Part shown: piece by piece, positions 56,214-64,000 of the stretch
Position numbering within the stretch: the stretch's first letter is position 1
Layout: every line of letters starts with the position of its first letter
DNA from: Antedon mediterranea
Lineage: Eukaryota > Echinodermata > Crinoidea > Comatulida > Antedonidae
Assembly (NCBI RefSeq): GCF_964355755.1
Contig: NC_092671.1
Span: 20,550,001-20,614,000, forward strand
Length of the DNA stretch: 64,000 bases
Reading direction: 5' to 3'
The notes under the pieces: model-generated
The model's database searches: none
What the model was told of the DNA's origin: nothing
Seen by the model: only the letters and a program-made list of their open reading frames with translations
Made by a program: the position numbers and the translations under genes

Positions 56214-59200
56214 TATAGAGCGCACTTCGTGCTCAAGGCGCGTTTGAATGTTTGCTTATAGTGTGTAAGTCTTTGGTAAAAAGATGGGTTTTTAATAATT
56301 TTTTTAACAAATCCAAGTTTGTACATCTGGCGAATTGAGATAGGCAGTGTATTCCAGAGTCGAGGAGCAGATGTGGCAAAAGCTCTGTCACCATAAGAAG
56401 TGTTTGATATAGGCTGGTGAAGCAGAAGCTGATCGCCAGATCGTAGGTTACGCTCTGGAACATAAGGCTTAATCAATTCGACAATATAGTTAGGAGCCAT
56501 CTCATTTAAACACTTATAAACTAGTAACAATATTTTATAGACAATGCGATGCTGAACAGGAAGCCAATGTAATTCTTTAAGAGTACAGTATCTGTGATAT
56601 GCGAAAACTGTTTTACATTTGTGATTACACGTGCAGAAGCATTTTGAATAAGCTGAAGTCGTTTGATTTGCTTATTTGGTAATCTGTAAAACAGCGAGTT
56701 ACACATATCAATAAATGAATGAACTAATTGTTCAGCAGCTGCATTATCTACATATTTTCTAATACTCTATGTTTCGTAAACAAAATGAGGATGATGATAT
56801 GATAGTCGAAATATGACTATTCATTTTCATATTAACATCCATGGTGACCCCAAGATTTCTTACAGTAATAGCAGAGTCAATTTTAGAATCACCAATGGAA
56901 ATAGAACCTTTTGGCAGTTTTTCAAGCTGTTTTCCGAACCCAAAAAGTATATATTCAGTTTTTTCATCGTTTAGTTTAAGAAAATTACGCTTCATCCAAG
57001 CACGCAACTCGGAAATACAATTTTCTAGTGATTGTATAGAAATGTCATGTTGCACAGTTGACGGCTTGAAAGAAACGTAAATTTGTGTGTCATCCGCATA
57101 TATGATATAACAAATTGTATTTACTGATTATCTTTAATTGGTTGAAGGTAGATTGTGAACAATAATTGTCCAAGAACCGAACCTTGTGGAACTGAGAAAT
57201 TCAATATACTAGGTTCTGAGGTAGAGTCTCCAATACTAACATATTGATATCTGTTTATCAAGTAGGATTGGAACCATTTCAGTGCACAGCCTTCCACGCC
57301 AATACACCTATTTATTCTACTAAGCAAAATCTTGTGATCAACTGTGTCAAACGCAGGAACGTACTATGGAATGCTTTATAAGCCGATTGAAAAGAATCAA
57401 GAAGGGAATGTTCATTTACATGTTCTAACAACCGGATTGAAACAATTTTTTCAACAATTTCAGAAAGAAAACTTAGGTTTGAAATAGGTCTTCTATAATT
57501 TTTTAGAACATCTGGATCTAAAGTAGTTTTCTTTAATGTTGGACGGATATGTGCAACCTTCAGAGTATCAGGAAAACATCCATTCATAATAGTATTCCCG
57601 TATATTTTGGTGTATAAGTCGCACCTGTGCATAAGATGCACCCCCTAACTGAGAGTAAAATATCGGTATTTTTTATATCGTCGATGTATAAGACTCACTT
57701 TATATTTCATCAAAACAATGTTTTTTTTTAAATTGTAATCAATATTATTATTATTGTAATAATATATTGTTATATCTACAACGGAGTCCTTTATTTTTCC
57801 TTCCTAGGCTCGGCTCAACAAATTCTTTCTAACTTGTTATTCATGAGTTTCGTACCCGCAACATCGAGTGCATGACCGTGTGTGTAACACGCACGTGTGT
57901 GGGCTAGCCTCGCTCGATCATTTCGAGAGGGCGCACGTTTTCACGGACAATCGTATTCGATTAGTATCTATGTATCCGAGAAGTGTATATGCTAGGTCCA
58001 TGCTATAATCAACTAAAGAATATAGTAGTCAAATACCATAGACCATGTGGCCGCCAAGAAGGGCTTGCGCTGGGGGTACGGCGGTCGGCGATCGTGCGTA
58101 TAACTATAAATACATTAAATACTATTCCAATCGTAAACGTTTAGGCCTACAAATGAAATGTTATCGGAGCGCCTAAAACAGCTCCATATGAACAAATATT
58201 TTCATCATATTTAGTATAACATCACGCTAAAATGCCTAGAAAACTTGGCAGAAGCAGGTTGCCGCTACGTTAGTACACTGTAGGTAGCCTATGCTAGGCC
58301 TAGGCTAGCCAACGAGGTGACAATATGTAGAATCTGTTCTGTGTGGTGTGAGGCATAATGTTCGGTGTATAAGACGCACCCTTAATTTAGGTCAAATTTG
58401 CGTGTCAAAAGTGCGACTTATACACCGAAATATACGGTATTTACAATTCGAGTTATAATAGGAATGAAGATTCCAGGACTAGCAGCCTTTATAAAAGCTG
58501 TAGGTATAGGATCAAGTGCACAAGTTTTAGAAGATGAGCCTTTAATAATGATACTAATTTCTTCTTCACTTGCCAATTTAAGCTCCGACAGCTTAATAGT
58601 GTTAGATAGGCCAATATCATGTTCATTAACCTGGTGTGCAATTTCAGAGTCATCACTAATATTGGGTGACAGTGAATCTCTGGTAATAATTACAATTTTA
58701 TTTTTGAAAAACTCTGAAAATTGTTCAACAAGAACATCATTTGTGGTAGAAGAAGGGAGTATTGGTGATTTAAAGCGGTTTAACAGGTTACGGTATTTAC
58801 AATGTTAAATACTGTAGCTTTTTCTGGTCACCAGAACATTCTCGAACCAAGGCAGAATAATAATTAATCTTAGCCTTCTCTACCAGTTTGTTTACCACGC
58901 ATCGTTGATAGCAATAGTTTTTTCTATCAGAAGGAAGTTTGGATTTCATTCAAGTCGACGGCATGTTTTTCTCGCTGAACATATCTCTTCAGTGAACCAG
59001 GGTTTTGTAGCCGAGGGTTTTATAATTTTTGTTTTCAATGGAGCATGTTTATCTAATACTGCTTTTAATGCATTGTAACTTTCTATATCTTCATTTAAAC
59101 AACTTTCGGACAGATTTGTAAGACCAGCTTCAATATCTTGTTTGAATTTCTCCATGTTTATTTGTTTTAAATTTTGATTTTTCCTAATAATTTTTGGCAA

Positions 59201-59890
59201 TCCTGGTTTTTTAAGATCCAGTTTGCACATTATGGCAAAATGGTCAGATAAACCTGGATGAACATATATCATAGACATAAGTGGATCTACATTATCACGA
59301 GTAATGATAAGATCAAGACAATGACCACTGCAGTGTGTAGGCTCACTAACATGTTGCAAAAGGCCGAATGATGATAGAAGAGATTTAAATTTATTAGCAA
59401 ATGAATTATTCACATTATCCATATGAATGTTAAAATCTCCACAAAAAATGATTTCAGATGAGTAAACAAGATACTCATATATTAAACTTTTGAAATCATC
59501 GAGAAATTCAACAAAAGACAAATTAGGTGGTCGGTAAATGTTAACAATATTGAATATTTTAGATTTCAATGAAATCTGAACATGAATGGCTTCAAATGAA
59601 GAGAATGATGACTTATCAGTTATCAGTTATATTAGTTTTATAGAGAATTCCGACACCACCACGAGTTTTATCAACTCTATGGATATTTTTAAAACTATAC
59701 CCTAATGGTGTTAAATTACTAATTACAGAAACATCGGTCGGTTTTAACCAGGTTTCTGATATTGCTACAATATCTAGACTGTGATCCAACCCAAAAAACT
59801 CACAAAACTCATCACATTTATTTCTTAATGATCGAGCATAGTATACACAAGTTAAATTTAGAAGATTGTGAACATCTGGTGCAGTGTCGT
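56214..59890 (-). pseudogene. L2-like ORF2: endonuclease and reverse transcriptase, interrupted
   Basis: From the 5' end: SLRNKCDEF, DIVAISETWLKPTDVSV, TRGGVGILY, GDFNIHMD, LDLIIT and GLSDHFAI are APE-type endonuclease motifs (59860-59200). A linker with KPWFTEEICSARKTCRRLE follows, then SSSKTCALDPIPTAFIK. The MITE then breaks the frame. Beyond it: MNGCFPDTLKVAHIRPTLKK, SNLSFLSEIVEKIV and SFQSAYKAFHST. A deletion of some tens of residues precedes motif A (AFDTVDHKIL). Then come motif B VPQGSVLGQLLF, motif C YADDT (about 57085-57097) and a C-terminus with LLVYKCLNEMAPNYI and ATSAPRLWNTLPISIR, typical of L2-like proteins. Confidence 0.9.
57597..58437. mobile_element. GTATAAGTCGCAC MITE, copy 3 (complete)
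   Basis: The terminal inverted repeats are 27 bp with one mismatch: CCGTATATTTTGGTGTATAA plus GTCGCAC, against the inverse of 58411-58437. TATT lies on both sides (57593-57596 and 58438-58441), a likely 4-bp target duplication. Removing the MITE and one TATT restores the LINE reading frame, ITRIVNT running into IMNGCFPD. The interior is not coding. This is the reference copy for judging losses in copies 1 and 2. Confidence 0.92.
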
Positions 59891-59891
59891 T

Positions 59892-61350
59892 TTATAGTCG
59901 GCGGACTGTTTCTAGATACTCGCTCCACTCTTGGTATATTTGGTTTCTGTAGGGTTTTATTGATTGTCGGCGATACAGATTTGCCCGACGAAAAACCAAC
60001 AACTGTGACTTTGCGTTTGGTACATGTACAGACAAAGATTCATCATTAGTATTTATATGATTTATAATGTTTCTAGCAAAGGACCCTACTCCAATTTTAT
60101 TTAAGTGAACTCCATCAGCAGAAAGCTGTTTTGAAATAACACAGCTGTTGTCAATGAAACCACAATTTTTGTTTTTGGCAACTGCTCTTATCTTATTATT
60201 TGCATCATCAATTGTTTTGAATTCATTAACGGGCTCATTTTTTCGATGAATTATTGAGGATATTGTCAACTTCTTCTTCAGTTGTAGAAATTCTCCAAGA
60301 GACGATATCTTTGGCTGCGATAGTGGTCAATAATACTATTGACGTTATGATCATCTGACAGTAGCTTCGCCTTCTGTGCAATATCCTCAATTTTTTCCCC
60401 TCTCATTGTCCGACATATAACATCTCAAATTTGTTGATTCGTTTTGGTTGAAAGTGTTTTATCATCGAGTCGCCGATGATCAGAACCTTTCTGTCTGAGG
60501 CATTGCCAGAGATTATCTGCTTGTGTTTGTTTCTATATTGTTTTAGCTGCTCCTGGTATAGGACAGAAACAGGTGATTTTTGTTTAGGAAGTTTTGAAGG
60601 AGTTGAGGAAGCCTGCCTATTGCTAAGCTCATCGAACAGATTATCAATCAATTTTTCAGTTCTAGTAATAGTCAGCGTCATTCGTTGTGAAAGATAAATC
60701 ATCACTTGTTTGGGTTGAACTAGAACTTTTTTGGCATTCTAATATTTGTTTTTTGGTTCGTTTTACTACAAAATCCGAGGTGTCAATGGCAATCTGTGTT
60801 CTTTTTAGTTCATATATTTCGTTCTTAGCTATGGATAAGTTATGCTCTGTTTCTATAACTTGTTGATGTAAAGTCATTATTTGGTCATCTTTGTTCATTA
60901 TACATTTCTCCCATGATTTTATAGAGTCAAAGTCAAGTTTCAGTTGTTTATTTTCCTTCTCCAACTTTTTAATTTTTTCATTTGATTTGTCAATGTCAGA
61001 CCTCATTTTAGAAATATCATCAATTTTTTTGGGACAGTTTTTCTTAAGAGACTCCACCTCAGATTTTTCAGAGATTTGTTTTCCGTTTTGAGATTTACAT
61101 TTTCAGTTCTAATAATTTGTAGCTTGAGGTCACAGTTTTCTTTTATATAATTTGTTATAACATCATTCAGCTTCTTCTCTAAAGATCCCGGAAAATGTTG
61201 CTCGTTTATTGGAGGGTATTCATCACATATTCATAATAAGGTTGGTGGAGAGCACAAAACCTGTCTTACTTGTGGGGTTTGTTCAGAGTCCATTCTTGTT
61301 AGTGTTGGGGGAGTTTCAAGTTTTTTTATTTTCGCAGCTGCTTTAGGCAT
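59892..61350 (-). pseudogene. L2-like ORF1: coiled coil and SGNH esterase domain
   Basis: The start is MPKAAAKIKKLETPPTLTRM at 61350. After a stop near 61235, the text continues EYPPINEQHFPGSLEKKLND. A long coiled coil follows (61057-60800; DKSNEKIKKLEKENKQLKLD), then Ser/Thr-rich SSSSTQTSDD. The SGNH hydrolase fold is marked by block I KVLIIGDSMIKHF (about 60480-60445) and block V SADGVHLNKIGVGSFARNI (about 60110-60065), giving the catalytic Ser and the Asp/His pair. It ends SEYLETVRRL at 59892. Coiled coil plus esterase is a known ORF1 architecture in L2/CR1 elements; the esterase role is not settled. Frameshifts near 61060, 60660 and 60270-60410 break it. Confidence 0.85.
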
Positions 61351-62065
61351 GATAATAAGTATTTATTTATTTCAGCACCACTCACGTTAAACAGAATGCT
61401 CACAGTTCACAGAAGCGATTGTGAACAAAAGAACTATTACGTAACATAAACAAAAGGCATGAGTGGAGAAAGCAATGGACTGTTCTGTAGACCGTGAAGA
61501 ATGTTTCCAAGGCAACAGACAACAATCTCTCAGTGAAAAAAACAATACATTTGTAAGCCCAGAAAATGAACCGTTAATTAAAGGGCAACGGTATGACTAG
61601 AGCCTGTACAGTTCGTTAGAGTATTGGTGTAGTTAAAGTTATGTGACTTAGAAAAACAAAGGTTGTTTCTATTCTCTAGTATTTAAAAACTTGCCTTTAT
61701 TTCCTCATCAAGCAGAGATACAGTTATTCTAGAATTTACCTGTGCAGTTGTAGTTACCAAATAGATAGATTTAAGCACAAAACTGAGATATTAAATCAGT
61801 TCAAACATACAGTGTACTGTTCAGTTCGGTTACGTATTATCTACAGTATCCAGGCTCCTTTTATGCTTACTACATGTTTTTATAAAACGGGTTTTTAAAA
61901 GGAAACATTAATATAGGAGGCCTAAATATAATGTTTATTATTTAAAAAGCTTAGTAGCTTTAATTATGTCATTTTGAAGATGGATTATTTCTTCAAAAGT
62001 TCTAACTAATTTGGTCACTCAAATCCTCCTCAAAACACGTGCTGATGTGTGTGACGTCAGCATCT
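61351..62065. other. 5' region of the LINE and non-coding sequence
   Basis: The first ~200 bp upstream of 61350 may be the LINE 5' untranslated region and promoter. The 5' border and a target duplication matching the 56131 side could not be identified. No gene otherwise. Confidence 0.4.
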
Positions 62066-62069
62066 TCTA

Positions 62070-62804
62070 AGGCTTTTTCACACAGAACTTCGGCAATATT
62101 GCGGTAAGCAAGCCGGCGTTATTGCCGGTCTAAACCCATTCACACAGAAGGTAATATTACGGTAATTTTACAGTTTTCTGTGTGAAAGGCCACAGTGAAA
62201 AGGCGCAATTTAAACATTACTGTCTTCGTAAAATAGAGGTCGCACTTTTTGAGAAAAAAAAATGGCGGGCACCTCGTCCGCCGCCGGCGACAAAACATGC
62301 CATGCGCCCACATGTTAGCTGATGTTGTTTTGTGTGTCAGCACCGGGAGCGCGCACCGGAGGATGTTCCTGCTAGAACTATGCTAACTAGGGCCTAGGCT
62401 TACGTACGTTACAGCAAGTTAAATAATCTTTGGACCAACATCTGTTATATTGCTATTATTATTGGCCGTATTCTTCCATTGTATTATTTATAAACTAACC
62501 TAAAAATATATATATATGGATATAATCTAATAATTTGGCCTAAAGTAATTGCCACAGTCTTTCTCAATCAAGGAAAATGTCCCGAATTTATCCTTGCTTC
62601 ACTGCGTAAGCATGAGGCGTTATATCGTGGACTCTTTCACACAGATCAGGCTTACGACCGTGACGGTAATATTACCGCAATTTTACTAGGTCCAGAGGCG
62701 GTCTAACGGAAGCCGGCATTAAGGGGTTTTTACCCTTTCACACATAAGCCGGCGTTCGCGAATTACCGCAATATTACCGTCTTACAGCTCTGTGTGAAAG
62801 GGGC
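62070..62804. mobile_element. MITE with CTTTCACACAG termini
   Basis: The left end is AGGCTTTTTCACACAGAACT and the inverted right end GCCCCTTTCACACAGAGCTG, both followed by text rich in GGTAATATTGCGGTAA. TCTA flanks both sides (62066-62069 and 62805-62808), a probable 4-bp target duplication. Internal CTTTCACACAG and TTCACACAG copies with AAGCCGGCGTT motifs repeat the terminal pattern (62140-62185, 62635-62660, 62735-62760). No transposase. Confidence 0.8.
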
Positions 62805-62808
62805 TCTA

Positions 62809-64000
62809 GAAGCTCTCTCAGTTATCCCCTATTGTGCTTGCATGTGGGTGTTTCCATAAATTAAGGGGCCAGTGGGTATTTTAGTATTGGTGATAGTTAG
62901 TTTGCTGTTTACTCTAAATTGGTAATAGTTATTTAAAAAATGATTTTATCATATGATAGAACAATAATATGGGTTAATACTATTACATGTTGGAAAAAAA
63001 AAATTGCAAAAAAAAACGATTTAAAAACAATATATATCGTGGTGTCTAGCTCATTTTATTAAAATATGTGTGACATTTAAATACACTGACATATCAGAGT
63101 TTAAAAAATATACTACAGCAATAGTTATTTTGTATTTATTTATCATAACAATAGAGTACAAAGCAACGTTAAATATAAGCTAATTACAATTTCCCACGAT
63201 TTTTTGTTTTCCACACAACGGTCCGCGACGTCCAGCATCACAACGTAACATTTCGTGTCTCACTTTGTTACGTTGTTAGTACGATCTTTATTAGTGAACA
63301 GACACAAGAAGTACCACTATAATGACGAAAATCGAATTACATTCACTACAACAGATCACTGAAATTTACCTTACACAATGTTTATTTAGTCAGTTACACT
63401 ACAGACGAAAAACTATTTTTTTAGAACATTTCGTGTCTCGTATATTCGTTACGTAGTTATTCATAGACCATCGGTGGTGAACGCCGCGAGAGCTATTTCT
63501 GAAGTTGAAGGTCATGTGATTCAAGAAGCAGGCGAACTAAAGTCTCGGCGAAAAAATCATCGCTAGGATCCGCGCTAATTTCGAGTTACAGCGGTAGAGA
63601 CTTTTCGTGTCCCTCTGTTACGTTGTTTCCCCGGGGGGGTCACTTGCATATAAACCAAACGGGGGTGTGCAGCAGCCACTTCAAGACATGAGGCACTTGC
63701 GCTACCTGTTTTACTGAAAAATACTACGGACTTGAACTACCATTACCAAATAAAAATCCAGTGTTCTCTAAAAAGACGGCAATATTTGTACTGGTTCCCG
63801 GCATGATCTGCGTATGGCCAAAGAGACCGTTCATGGCAAAATCACGAACGTGTTTTGACAAGTTTATCGCTCGTCCGCGCAGTGCATGACGACGATGATC
63901 AAGAGTCAAGAGTGGTCACAGTTGAATGATTTTGTCCTAGGCTATGTTTCGTGTTCTTCTGCTGATGCGTAAACTCTAGGCCTATTCAAAGGTATTTAGC
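62809..64000. other. Non-coding sequence with a thrice-repeated motif
   Basis: ACATTTCGTGTCTC followed after a few bases by GTTACGTTGTT occurs at about 63248, 63426 and, diverged, 63602, spaced 176-178 bp. The text between the motifs is not obviously repeated. An open minus frame at 63724-63909 (HVRDFAMNGLFGHTQIMPG) looks protein-like, but I cannot assign it or its splice sites. Confidence 0.4.

Larger units (their letters stand above)
56214..61350 (-). mobile_element. L2/CR1-type LINE with esterase ORF1, split by a MITE
   Basis: On the minus strand: ORF1 starts at 61350 and ends at 59892. ORF2 (endonuclease plus reverse transcriptase) runs from about 59890 to 56214, and an (ATT)n tail follows. 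Without the 840-bp MITE at 57598-58437 the element is about 4.3 kb, near full length for the clade. Several stops, frameshifts and a small deletion show it is inactive. Confidence 0.9.

Noticed and set aside
32720-58440. Possible conserved gene inside the GTATAAGTCGCAC MITE
   Set aside because: The interior is well conserved among the three copies, but no shared open frame survives; conservation fits recent common descent of a non-autonomous element.
63724-63909. Minus-strand protein-like frame (HVRDFAMNGLFGHTQ)
   Set aside because: No family recognised, no clear splice borders or start (the first codon is TTG), and no second exon seen; kept only as a note.

Overview
The window is animal nuclear DNA: AT-rich, with introns, SINEs, several clades of non-LTR retrotransposon, MITEs and Helitrons, and no bacterial-style gene packing. 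Scattered AGGCCTA-type words and the repeat styles suggest a marine invertebrate deuterostome, perhaps an echinoderm. That is an impression, not a demonstrated placement.

The only host gene I recognise runs on the minus strand across about two thirds of the window. Six exons (41901-41949, 38277-38389, 37229-37351, 34568-34789, 26468-26539, 5068-5146) join in compatible phase with GT/AG borders. They encode part of TRAF3IP1/IFT54 (MIP-T3), an intraflagellar transport B subunit: the end of the N-terminal CH-type domain, the Lys/Glu/Arg/Asp-rich linker, and an MPRPSSAK motif like the vertebrate IPRPGSAR motif. The first coding exons (expected to the right) and the C-terminal coiled-coil exons (expected to the left) were not found. 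One intron is at least 21 kb and full of transposons.

The rest is mostly nested mobile DNA. Left to right: the end of an AACGTT-array element and a tRNA-SINE (1-575); a decayed LTR retrotransposon (2430-3870); an endonuclease-type LINE relic (8630-9670); a Tx1/L1-like LINE with 15-bp target duplications (12844-15592); a 3.8-kb terminal-inverted-repeat element made largely of AACGTT minisatellite (about 15822-19642); a 1.27-kb hAT-like element with a 7-bp target duplication (20315-21589); an almost open LINE ORF2 (23485-26080); a duplicated block with four tRNA-Val(AAC)-like sequences (27068-28610); three copies of a GTATAAGTCGCAC MITE (31783, 45057, 57598); a small Helitron inside the first of these; a LINE inserted in a hairpin repeat (42094-44384); a MITE rich in ATATACCGTATA palindromes (49072-49972); a 1.47-kb Helitron-like element (53368-54840); and an L2/CR1-type LINE with coiled coil, SGNH esterase, endonuclease and reverse transcriptase (56214-61350) that is split by the third MITE.

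Several insertions can be dated relative to one another because an empty copy of the target lies in the same window: MITE into L2, Helitron into MITE, LINE into hairpin repeat, and array element into a dispersed repeat. I found no rRNA, CRISPR array, viral genome or biosynthetic cluster, and no clearly new protein system. The least explained items are the AACGTT-array element and an unidentified coding relic at 22515-23125.
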